In this document: positions 16,661 to 23,763 of the stretch, in pieces
How the letters are laid out: every line of letters begins with the position of its first letter
Numbering within the stretch: the first letter of the stretch is position 1
Assembly: GCA_913055875.1 (NCBI GenBank)
Contig: CAJXJY010000004.1
Span: 62,001 to 126,000 of the forward strand
Reading direction: 5' to 3'
Source: an uncultured Altererythrobacter sp.
GTDB taxonomy: Bacteria > Pseudomonadota > Alphaproteobacteria > Sphingomonadales > Sphingomonadaceae
Length of the DNA: 64,000 nt
Notes under the pieces: model-generated
Database searches by the model: none
Seen by the model: the letters and a program-made list of their open reading frames with translations, nothing else
Told to the model about the DNA's origin: nothing
Position numbers and translations under genes: made by a program

Positions 16661-17907
16661 TGCAAACCAAAGCCGGCGATCCGGGCGCCTTCGCCCATTT
16701 CGACCTCGACCGCGTCGACAGCCCCGCTTTCGTGGTCGATGCGGCGAAGCTGCGTGCCAATTTGCAGGTGCTGGCCGACATCCGCGACGAGGCGGAGATC
16801 AAGGTGCTCGCGGCGCTCAAGGCGTTTTCGATGTGGAGCGTGGCGCCGATCATCGGCGAATATCTCGACGGGGTGTGCGCTTCGGGCCTGTGGGAGGCGC
16901 GGCTGGCGGGGGAATTCTACGACGGCGAGATCGCGACCTACTCCGCCGCCTACAAGCCCGACGAACTGGAGGAAATCTGCCGCCTTTCCGATCACGTCAT
17001 CTTCAATTCGCCCGGGCAGATGGAGCGCGCCGCACTGATCCTCGAACAGGCGCGGCTGACCGCGGGTGACTTCGATATCGGCCTCAGGATCAACCCGATG
17101 GTGCCGACCGGCGAGGTGCCGCGCTACGACCCGTCGAGCCCCGGCTCGCGGCTCGGCTTCTCGCTCGACCAGCTGACGCCCGAGATCATGGACCGGGTCG
17201 ACGGCATCCACTTCCACAACCTCTGCGAGCAGGATTTCGAGCCTTTGCGGCAGACCTGGGACAAGGTGTTCGACGCGATCGAGCCGTGGTTCGGGCAGCT
17301 CAAATGGATCAATATGGGCGGCGGTCACCACATCACCCGCGCAGACTACCAGCGCGAGGAACTGGTCGAATTCCTGCGCGACGCGAAGGAGGACACCGGC
17401 GCCGAGATCTATCTCGAACCGGGCGAGGCGGTGGCGCTCGATGCGGGGATCCTGGTCGGCACGATTCTCGATGCGGGGTTCAACGAAATGCCGCTCGCGA
17501 TCACCGATATCTCCGCCACCTGCCACATGCCCGACGTGATCGAGGCACCCTATCGCCCGGCGCTGCTGGGCGAGCCGATGCATGCAGTGAGTCCCCGCGG
17601 AGGCGGGAACCTCGGGCAGTCGGGCGCTCCTCCCGAGGTCCCCGCCTCCGCGGGGACCCAGCGCGCCGTCCGCCTCGGCGGCCCGTCATGCCTCGCGGGC
17701 GACGTGATCGGCGACTATCGCCTGCCGGTGCCGTGCGAGCCGGGGCAGCGGATCGCCTTTCTCGACCAGGCGCATTATTCGATGGTCAAGACCAACACCT
17801 TCAACGGCGTGCAATTGCCGAGCATCTGGCTGTGGGACAGCGAGACCGACGTGCTCGAACAGGTCAAGGCGTTCGAATACCGCGATTTCCGCGACCGGTT
17901 GAGCTAA
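16660..17907 (+). CDS. nspC: Carboxynorspermidine decarboxylase with an in-frame repeat insertion
   Basis: 415 residues, about 30 more than usual. Fold-type III PLP enzyme: Lys54 in VLAALKAFSMW, INMGGGHHITR binding phosphate, the EPGEAVALDAG motif and GPSCLAGDVIGDY near the C-terminus. It decarboxylates carboxy(nor)spermidine to the polyamine. ATG 16660 overlaps the upstream stop (ATGA-type). Residues about 310-333 are encoded by a 'GTCCCCGC' family repeat (17591-17657) inserted in frame just before the conserved AVRLGGPSCLAGD motif; all catalytic motifs survive on both sides. Whether the insertion is tolerated is unknown, but the frame is intact. Confidence 0.92.
   Translation: MQTKAGDPGAFAHFDLDRVDSPAFVVDAAKLRANLQVLADIRDEAEIKVLAALKAFSMWSVAPIIGEYLDGVCASGLWEARLAGEFYDGEIATYSAAYKPDELEEICRLSDHVIFNSPGQMERAALILEQARLTAGDFDIGLRINPMVPTGEVPRYDPSSPGSRLGFSLDQLTPEIMDRVDGIHFHNLCEQDFEPLRQTWDKVFDAIEPWFGQLKWINMGGGHHITRADYQREELVEFLRDAKEDTGAEIYLEPGEAVALDAGILVGTILDAGFNEMPLAITDISATCHMPDVIEAPYRPALLGEPMHAVSPRGGGNLGQSGAPPEVPASAGTQRAVRLGGPSCLAGDVIGDYRLPVPCEPGQRIAFLDQAHYSMVKTNTFNGVQLPSIWLWDSETDVLEQVKAFEYRDFRDRLS
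17591..17657. repeat. 'GTCCCCGC/GCGGGGAC' repeat inside the nspC coding sequence, copy 3
   Basis: GTCCCCGCGGAGGCGGGAAC at the left and GAGGTCCCCGCCTCCGCGGG at the right. The unit is 67 bases and reads through without a stop as a Pro/Gly/Ala-rich segment (SPRGGGNLGQSGAPPEVPAS). It is clearly the same family as the intergenic copies at 12246, 14426 and 51321. Confidence 0.92.
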
Positions 17908-17913
17908 ATTCGG

Positions 17914-18033
17914 TTTCAGCAAAGCTGAAACGGGTGCGGCACCGGCCCACTCCCCCACCCGGCCATCCAACTATAGTAAACTATGGGTGGCCGGGTGGGG
18001 GAGTGGGCCGGTGCCGCTTCAGCGAAGCTGAAA
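17914..18033. repeat. Long-hairpin repeat element, copy 2
   Basis: Same nested design as 6180-6298: TTTCAGCAAAGCTGAAA (17914-17930), a stem of about 30 base pairs from 17937 (GCGGCACCGGCCCACTCCCC) to 18017, loop with ACTATAGTAAACTATGG, then TTCAGCGAAGCTGAA (18018-18032). It lies between nspC and the convergent DUF3137 gene, where it would make a strong bidirectional terminator-like hairpin. The stem is conserved between copies while the loop differs. Confidence 0.92.
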
Positions 18034-18037
18034 ACGA

Positions 18038-19009
18038 TCAGGCCGAACGTTTCTCGCGATCGATGCGGTTGAGTTCCTCGGCAAGACCGCCGAGCCGCGC
18101 GAACTGGTCGATCGTCGTCGCCATGCGGTTGCGGTCCATCCCGGCGTTCATCGAGCCCGATTCGAACATGTTCCCGCCGCGCAAGACGACGGTCAGGTCG
18201 CCGCCCTTGAACAGGGCCGCGATCTTCGAGCCCGCAAACAGCTGTTCGATCGCGATCAGCCGCTCGACATAGAGCGGGTCGATCAGGAACTGCGCCTCGG
18301 TCGGGTCGGTGGTGTAGACGTCGAACACGTCCTCGAACTCGGGATGCGTCATCTGCATCCAGCTCAGCCGCTCGCCGCCCAGCTTGACCTCGTCCTTGCG
18401 CCGCCCGAACCAGTTTCCGTGCCCGCCGTCGCGCGCCAGCAGGGTGGTGGCGTGAAACGGGCGGGCGAAGCCGATGGTGACGATCGGCCCGCGGAACACC
18501 GTCACCCAGCGCCGGTGCTTGCCCGAGCCGCGCCGTTCCTCGAGATGCGCCTCGCGCAGGGTGAAGCGGTGCCCGCCCGGCTCGCCGGTCCACAGGTCCT
18601 CGAACGATTCGCGGTCGGCGCCGGGCAGCAAACGATAGTCGCGCGCCTTGTCGTAGCATTCGCCACCCTCGCAATCGTGCTCGTAACGCAGCCCCATCGC
18701 CTCCGCGATCGCCTCGTTGATCCCGGTCTTGACCAGCTTGACCGCCTTGCGCTTGGGGCCCTGCGACCACGCCCCGCCGGCGACCATCGCGCCCAGGAAC
18801 GCCCAAATCTTGAATTCGCCGCTGACCGGCAGGAGGTACAGGCCAAGCGCGAGCGGCACCGCACACAGCCCCACCATGCCGATACGCCAGAGCGAGTCTC
18901 GCCACGCCTGTTCGCGCGTCGCGACCTGTTCCTCGAGCCAGCCGCCGAGCGGCCCGGCCATCAGCGTGTCTGCGTCGGGATAGCGGATGGGGGCCTCTCC
19001 GATTGCCAT
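18038..19009 (-). CDS. DUF3137 family membrane protein
   Basis: 323 residues. Two adjacent hydrophobic segments (about 44-60 and 66-82) follow a short cytosolic N-terminus; the rest is a soluble domain with the DUF3137 features 'EFEDVFDVYTTDPTEAQFLI' and LKGGDLTVVLRGGNMFE-like strand pairs. The family is of unknown function but is commonly encoded beside lemA, as here: lemA starts 44 bases away on the other strand. I infer that the two act together at the membrane. Last residues DREKRSA run almost into the long-hairpin repeat. Confidence 0.85.
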   Translation of the reverse strand: MAIGEAPIRYPDADTLMAGPLGGWLEEQVATREQAWRDSLWRIGMVGLCAVPLALGLYLLPVSGEFKIWAFLGAMVAGGAWSQGPKRKAVKLVKTGINEAIAEAMGLRYEHDCEGGECYDKARDYRLLPGADRESFEDLWTGEPGGHRFTLREAHLEERRGSGKHRRWVTVFRGPIVTIGFARPFHATTLLARDGGHGNWFGRRKDEVKLGGERLSWMQMTHPEFEDVFDVYTTDPTEAQFLIDPLYVERLIAIEQLFAGSKIAALFKGGDLTVVLRGGNMFESGSMNAGMDRNRMATTIDQFARLGGLAEELNRIDREKRSA

Positions 19010-19053
19010 TCGCGCCGCAGCCTATACTATCGGCGCGGCGAAAACAGGGGAGA

Positions 19054-19620
19054 ATGCGCATGGCAATGTGGATCGTGATCGGCGTGATCGTGGTGCTCGC
19101 GGTGCTGGTGGTCGGCATCTACAACCGGCTGGTCGGCATGCGCCAGAACGTGAACCGCGGGGTTGCCGATATCGACGCGCAGCTGCGCCAGCGTCACGAC
19201 CTGGTTCCCAACCTGGTCGAGACGGTCAAGGGCTATGCCGGGCACGAGCAGGAGACGCTCGAACAGGTCGTCGCCGCGCGCAACAAGGCGGCCGAGGGTT
19301 CCATGTCCTCCGCCGACGAACAGCAATTGCGGATCGCGCTCGACCGGCTGCTCGCGCTGGGCGAGGCCTATCCCGATCTCAAGGCCTCGGCCAATTTCCA
19401 GGAATTGCAGCGCGAGCTGGCGCATCTCGAAGACAAGCTTGCCGCCGCGCGCCGCGCGCTCAATGCGGCGGTGTCGCACTACAACACCGGCCGCGAGAGC
19501 TTTCCCGCAGTGCTGTTCGCCGGGATGCTCGGCTTCGAGGAGGCCGATTTCCACCGCCTCGACGACAGCGAGAAGGGCACCGTCGACCAGGTGCCGCAGG
19601 TGGCGTTCAAAAACGACTGA
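19054..19620 (+). CDS. lemA: LemA family protein
   Basis: 188 residues from ATG 19054, preceded by CAGGGGAG. One N-terminal membrane helix (WIVIGVIVVLAVLVVGIYN) is followed by the conserved helical domain with NRGVADIDAQLRQRHDLVPNL and YNTGRESFPAVLFAGMLGF. LemA proteins are anchored antiparallel helical bundles of unclear function, often linked to HtpX-type proteases or to DUF3137 proteins. It is divergent from the DUF3137 gene with a 44-base shared control region. Starts further upstream would lack a ribosome-binding site. Confidence 0.92.
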   Translation: MRMAMWIVIGVIVVLAVLVVGIYNRLVGMRQNVNRGVADIDAQLRQRHDLVPNLVETVKGYAGHEQETLEQVVAARNKAAEGSMSSADEQQLRIALDRLLALGEAYPDLKASANFQELQRELAHLEDKLAAARRALNAAVSHYNTGRESFPAVLFAGMLGFEEADFHRLDDSEKGTVDQVPQVAFKND

Positions 19621-19683
19621 TCCATCGCGTTTCCGGAACCCCCTCGCGCCGCAGCCATTGATGCCGCCCAAGGCAGTTTTCCC

Positions 19684-19791
19684 TTGTGCCCGTACGCGGG
19701 CGGCCTATATGCGCGCTCCACTGCCCCAAGGGACTTAGACTAACCGCAAGGCAGCCTTGACCGTAACATTACCTTCAGGGGGTCCCTTGAG
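19684..19791 (+). promoter_or_regulatory. Candidate promoter and structured leader of the decarboxylase gene
   Basis: TTGTGC (19684-19689) and TATATG (19706-19711) with a 16-base spacer predict transcription from about 19718. The resulting leader of about 74 bases contains CAAGGGAC (19727-19734), whose exact complement GTCCCTTG (19782-19789) lies just before the TTG start at 19792, and an inner hairpin CAAGG-CAG-CCTTG. The Shine-Dalgarno-like AGGGGG (19777-19782) abuts the 3' arm, so pairing would block ribosome entry. Position matches that of the speF motif RNA known upstream of alphaproteobacterial ornithine decarboxylase genes; identity to that motif is inferred, not shown. Confidence 0.55.
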
Positions 19792-20994
19792 TTGCACACC
19801 TATCCCGACGCCAAGACTTTAGTCCGCGCGCTCGCGCCGGACGAAGCCGTGATCCTCAACCGCCCGCACGCCGCCGCGCGTGCCGCCCGCTTCTTCGTCG
19901 AGAAGTTTCCGGGCCGCTCGCTCTATGCGGTCAAGGCGAACCCGTCGCCCGACCTGCTGCGCGTGCTGTGGGAGAACGGGGTAGCGCATTACGACGTCGC
20001 CTCGATCGCCGAGGTGCGGCTGGTGCGCCAGGCGCTGCCCGAGGCGACTTTGTGCTTCATGCACCCGGTCAAGACCCCGCGCGCGATCCGCGAGGCCTAT
20101 TTCGAGCACGGGGTGAAGACCTTCACGCTCGATACGCACGAGGAACTGGCCAAGATCGTCGCGGCCACGACGGCCGAGGACGGCACCGAGGCGAGCGACT
20201 TGCGGCTGCTGGTGCGGCTGCGCGTGTCGAGCGAATATTCCGAGCTCAGCCTCGCCTCCAAGTTCGGCGTCGACCTCGCCGACGCCGCGCCGCTGCTGCA
20301 GGCGACGCGCCAGCAATGCGACTGGCTCGGCCTGTGCTTCCATGTCGGCAGCCAGGCGATGACGCCGTTCGCCTACGTCCAGGCATTGGAGCGCGTGAAG
20401 GCGGCGGTGGCCGAAGCGGGCGTGGTGATCGACGTGGTCGATGTCGGCGGCGGTTTCCCGAGCGTCTATCCCGACATGGATCCGCCCCCGCTGGAGGACT
20501 ATTTCGACGTCATCCACCGCCATTTCGAAGCGCTGCCGATCGCCTACAACGCCGAATTGTGGTGCGAGCCGGGCCGGGCGCTGTGCGCCGAATATTCCTC
20601 GCTGGTGGTGCGGGTCGAGAAGCGCCGCGGCGAGGAACTCTACATCAACGACGGGGCCTACGGCGCGCTCTATGACGCGGCGCATGTCGACTGGCGCTTC
20701 CCGCTGGTGGCGTTGGAGGACGACCTGCGCGATCCGCTGCAGGATTTCGCCTTCTACGGCCCGACCTGCGACGATGCCGACTACATGAAGGGCCCCTTTG
20801 CGCTGCCGGGCGATATCCGGGCGGGCGACTATATCGAGATCGGCATGCTCGGCGCCTACGGCGCGGCGATGAAGACCGGCTTCAACGGCTTCGGCGAGGC
20901 GGAGCAATACACGGTCGAGGACGAACCGATGGCGAGCCTGTATCGCGGCGACCGCGAGCGGCCGGTCAGCGACAACGTGGTGAGTTTGCGGTAG
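19792..20994 (+). CDS. Ornithine/lysine decarboxylase (type III PLP fold)
   Basis: 400 residues starting at TTG 19792, nine bases after AGGGGG. PLP binds Lys48 in LYAVKANPSPDLL; FHVGSQAMTPFAY, DVGGGFPSVYPD and EPGRALCAEY complete the cofactor site, and GPTCDDADYM supplies the catalytic Cys-Asp pair across the dimer. It makes putrescine from ornithine and/or cadaverine from lysine; the sequence does not fix the preference. Putrescine is the expected diamine for the carboxy(nor)spermidine operon 4 kb upstream. The GC-rich gene has no missing residues. Confidence 0.93.
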   Translation: MHTYPDAKTLVRALAPDEAVILNRPHAAARAARFFVEKFPGRSLYAVKANPSPDLLRVLWENGVAHYDVASIAEVRLVRQALPEATLCFMHPVKTPRAIREAYFEHGVKTFTLDTHEELAKIVAATTAEDGTEASDLRLLVRLRVSSEYSELSLASKFGVDLADAAPLLQATRQQCDWLGLCFHVGSQAMTPFAYVQALERVKAAVAEAGVVIDVVDVGGGFPSVYPDMDPPPLEDYFDVIHRHFEALPIAYNAELWCEPGRALCAEYSSLVVRVEKRRGEELYINDGAYGALYDAAHVDWRFPLVALEDDLRDPLQDFAFYGPTCDDADYMKGPFALPGDIRAGDYIEIGMLGAYGAAMKTGFNGFGEAEQYTVEDEPMASLYRGDRERPVSDNVVSLR

Positions 20995-21006
20995 GGCAGA
21001 CTGAGC

Positions 21007-21036
21007 TTGCGCAATATATGACACTGTCATATATTG
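21007..21036 (+). promoter_or_regulatory. ParD operator overlapping a candidate promoter
   Basis: TTGCGC (21007-21012), a 17-base spacer and TATATT (21030-21035) form a good promoter. A perfect 25-base palindrome (12 + 1 + 12, centre 21024, half-site CAATATATGACA) runs from 21012 to 21036 and covers spacer and -10. It is the expected place for autorepression by a ribbon-helix-helix antitoxin. The next ATG, 21042, falls at the predicted transcription start. Confidence 0.75.
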
Positions 21037-21041
21037 GCGAT

Positions 21042-21308
21042 ATGGCTACGCGAAGTGCAAAACCGGTCACTGTGACGCTCGGCCCCTGCGACGGGATCGC
21101 TCGTGACCGGGTCGAGTCCGGACGCTACGCTTCGCTCAGCGAGGTCGTGCGGGCGGGGCTGCGTGCGCTGGAGCGCGAGGAAGCGGCGCTCGACGCGATC
21201 ATCAAGGCGCGCGTCGAGGAAGCGCTGGCCGATCCCGCACCGCCGATCCCGCAGGCCAACGTGTTCGCCGCCTTGCGCGCGCATCACGCCGAACGCGGCA
21301 AGCGGTGA
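21042..21308 (+). CDS. parD: ParD-type antitoxin
   Basis: 88 residues from ATG 21042; the in-frame ATG at 21018 lies within the operator and is unlikely. The N-terminal ribbon-helix-helix (KPVTVTLGPCDGIARDRVE, then SGRYASLSEVVRAGLRALE) binds DNA; the Ala/Glu-rich tail should wrap the toxin. It neutralises the ParE encoded next, with a 4-base overlap, and probably represses the operon through the palindrome just upstream. Type II module, cytosolic. Confidence 0.92.
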   Translation: MATRSAKPVTVTLGPCDGIARDRVESGRYASLSEVVRAGLRALEREEAALDAIIKARVEEALADPAPPIPQANVFAALRAHHAERGKR

Positions 21309-21598
21309 AACCCCGCACGGTCGTCTGGCATCCACGTGCCCGCGCCGACCTTATCGCCCTGTATGACTGGATCGCCGAGCGCGCCGATCCCGACACGGCA
21401 CTCGAATACACCACCCAAATCGAGACCCACGCGGCCAAGCTGGCGGATTTCTCCGAGCGCGGCACGCCGCGCGACGATCTCGTCCCTGGCCTACGCACCA
21501 TCCCCTACCGCCGCCGGACCGTCATCGCCTATCGCGTACTCTCCGACGAGGTCGAAATCCTGCGGCTCGTCCATGCGGGGCAGGACTGGGACGGCTAG
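21305..21598 (+). CDS. parE: ParE/RelE-type toxin
   Basis: 97 residues from GTG 21305, overlapping the antitoxin stop (GTGA). The ParE fold is visible in VVWHPRARADLIALYDWIAE and the C-terminal strands YRRRTVIAYRVLSDEVEILRLVHAGQDW. ParE toxins poison DNA gyrase, while RelE-like relatives cleave mRNA; the sequence alone favours ParE. Complete and probably active. A second, unrelated ParDE-type pair lies at 44587-45107. Confidence 0.92.
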   Translation: MKPRTVVWHPRARADLIALYDWIAERADPDTALEYTTQIETHAAKLADFSERGTPRDDLVPGLRTIPYRRRTVIAYRVLSDEVEILRLVHAGQDWDG

Positions 21599-21720
21599 GA
21601 GGGACGATAGGTGGAAATACCAAGGGGCGCGTTCCACCAAACTATCATAAAACCCTGTCCTACAGACCCCCGCATGGCATAGATGGTTCGATTCGTTCGT
21701 CCCCCAAGGAGAAACGGATC

Positions 21721-22683
21721 ATGCCCACCACCGATGAACTGCAATCCGCCGCCGCGCGGCCCGCCGAAGATGGCGCTGCGCAGCCCCCGTCCGACCGCGA
21801 GATCAACGCCCGGCTCGCGCAATACGGCGTCGCGTTGCGCCCGCCGCCCGGAAAGCCCGGCCAATGGCCCGCCGGCTGGCTGCCCGGCGACGATCCGGTC
21901 GCGATCGAGCTGGGGGAGGGCGCGTATCCGGTCCACCCCGCCGCGGTGTTCGACACCCCGGCGCGCATCCGTTTCCTCGATGCGCTCGCCGGGCACGGCA
22001 ATGTCCGCGCGGCGGCGGGGCTGGTCGGGGTGAGCCGCGAGACGGTCTATCGCGCGCGGCGGCGCTATCCCGATTTCGCGCAGTGCTGGGATGCGGCGCT
22101 GGTCCATGCGCGCGCCCGCCACGAGGCCGAGCTCGCCACCCGCGCCATCGACGGGGTCGCAGTGCCGGTGTTCGTGCGCGGCGAGCACGTCGCGACCTTC
22201 CGCAAGCACGATGCGCGCTATCTGCTCGCGCATCTCGCGCGGCTCGACCGGCGGGTCGAGCAGGACCCGCAAGCGGTCGCGCGCGCCGGGCGGTTCGACC
22301 AGCTGCTCGCGGCGATGGCGGGGCACGCGCCGCCGCCCGATTTCGCCGAGGCGGCGGAAGCGACGCGCGACTGGCGCGACCCGGCGGCGGGCGGCCTCCC
22401 GCCGACGCGCGAGGAATACGCCGCCTATGCCCGCGGCGAGGCGCTGCGCGCGCGGCGCGACGCGGCGGATCGGTCCGACGGGGAAGCGCAGGGCGAGGAC
22501 GATGCCGAGGCGGAGAACGCCGCGATGGACGAGGCCGGGATCGAAGCGCAGGACGCATGGGAGCGCTGGGAAGCGGAAGGCGCCGCGCTGCTCGACCGCG
22601 TGCTGGCGGGGGACACGGCCGGCGAAAACGAAGCGCAGGAGAGTGTCACATGTGTCAACACCCGGCGCCAGGCGGAAACGTAA
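21721..22683 (+). CDS. Helix-turn-helix protein of unknown function
   Basis: 320 residues, with AAGGAG well placed before ATG 21721. A single helix-turn-helix is visible at about 75-115 (FLDALAGHGNVRAAAGLVGV then SRETVYRARRRYPDFAQCWD), of the kind found in phage small-terminase-like and orphan regulators that read 'A-G-V-S-R-x-T-V'. The remaining two thirds are low-complexity, Ala/Arg/Glu-rich and probably disordered, with no catalytic motif. No phage genes flank it. Its last codons contain a 20-base motif that recurs at lepB. I do not recognise the family; it may bind DNA. Confidence 0.65.
   Translation: MPTTDELQSAAARPAEDGAAQPPSDREINARLAQYGVALRPPPGKPGQWPAGWLPGDDPVAIELGEGAYPVHPAAVFDTPARIRFLDALAGHGNVRAAAGLVGVSRETVYRARRRYPDFAQCWDAALVHARARHEAELATRAIDGVAVPVFVRGEHVATFRKHDARYLLAHLARLDRRVEQDPQAVARAGRFDQLLAAMAGHAPPPDFAEAAEATRDWRDPAAGGLPPTREEYAAYARGEALRARRDAADRSDGEAQGEDDAEAENAAMDEAGIEAQDAWERWEAEGAALLDRVLAGDTAGENEAQESVTCVNTRRQAET
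22643..22663 (+). promoter_or_regulatory. Shared 21-base motif with CACATGTG core, copy 1
   Basis: TGTCACATGTGTCAACACCC (22644-22663), preceded by G, is identical to the reverse complement of 42746-42766 just upstream of lepB. Here it lies in the last codons of the helix-turn-helix gene and about 125 bases before the DUF5694 gene. Role unknown. Confidence 0.5.
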
Positions 22684-22788
22684 TACCCGGTCGGCGTGGA
22701 GGGATCGCCGCCGCTTCCGGTGAGGCGGGCATTTGCAACGCGGCACGCTATGTGTATTATGTTGGTAACACACATGGGAGAGAGATGC

Positions 22789-23652
22789 ATGTTTCGAGCT
22801 CTGTCTATCGCCGCCGCGCTTGCCGTTTCGTCCGCGAGCGGTGCGACCGCGCAGGAGCCGCAGGACGAGCCGGCCCCGGTCGAAGTCATGGTGTTCGGCA
22901 CCTATCACTGGGCCAATCCCGGGCAGGATGCGGTCAACATGGAGGTCGACGACGTGCTGGCCGCGAAGCGCCAGCGCGAGATCGAAATCCTCGCCGCCAC
23001 GCTGGCGCAGTGGCAGCCGACCAGGATAATGGTCGAACGGCAAGCCGACGCGCCGGATTTCGAGATCGACGATTACGCCCGTACCGACGAACTGCTCCGG
23101 ACCAGCCGCAACGAGAGCGTCCAGCTCGGCTTCCGCATGGCGCGCATGCTCGGGCACGAAGCGGTCTACGGTTTCGACGAGCAGCCCTCCGAAGGCGAGC
23201 CCGACTATTTCCCGATGGGCCGCGTGCAGGCGACCGCGGCCGAAACCGGCCAGTCGGGCGTCATCGAGGGCCTGATCGCCGACCTGCAGGCGCGCACCGA
23301 TGCCGAGCAGGAGAGACTGGCGCAGCAATCGCTGGCCGAATCGCTGCTGTTCCACAACGATCCCGACGTGGTCGGCGCCGAGCACGACAAGCTCTATTAC
23401 ACGCTGATCCGGATCGGCGACGGCGAGGCGCAGCCCGGGGCGGAACTCAACGCCTACTGGTACATGCGCAACGCCAAGATGTTCGGCAAGCTCGACATGG
23501 TCGCCGAGCCCGGCGATCGCGTGCTGGTGATCGTCGGCAGCGGGCATGCGACTTGGCTCAAGCATTTCGCGCGCCGCATGCCGGGCTACGTCAATGTCGA
23601 GCCGATGCCCTATCTGATCGGTGCCGCCGCGGCGAGCGAGGTGGCGGAGTAG
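22789..23652 (+). CDS. DUF5694 domain-containing secreted protein
   Basis: 287 residues from ATG 22789, after GGGAGAGAG. Residues 1-21 are a Sec signal peptide (FRALSIAAALAVSSASGATA). The mature protein has the DUF5694 pattern: EVMVFGTYHWANPGQD, then PTRIMVERQ, and VLVIVGSGHATWLKHF near the C-terminus. The paired His and the phosphate-handling look resemble TraB/GumN-type ChaN-like folds, but no activity is established. It stands alone, probably periplasmic. An upstream start at 22696 would place the signal peptide internally. Confidence 0.85.
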   Translation: MFRALSIAAALAVSSASGATAQEPQDEPAPVEVMVFGTYHWANPGQDAVNMEVDDVLAAKRQREIEILAATLAQWQPTRIMVERQADAPDFEIDDYARTDELLRTSRNESVQLGFRMARMLGHEAVYGFDEQPSEGEPDYFPMGRVQATAAETGQSGVIEGLIADLQARTDAEQERLAQQSLAESLLFHNDPDVVGAEHDKLYYTLIRIGDGEAQPGAELNAYWYMRNAKMFGKLDMVAEPGDRVLVIVGSGHATWLKHFARRMPGYVNVEPMPYLIGAAAASEVAE

Positions 23653-23763
23653 AGTCGTTTTCGGTTTCGCCGAAACAGGCTCCGGCGCGAAAACCGCGCA
23701 TATTTGCCTGCCGGGACGACTCCGGATAGGCTTGCGGCGGGAATACACGAAGGGGGACCAGGG

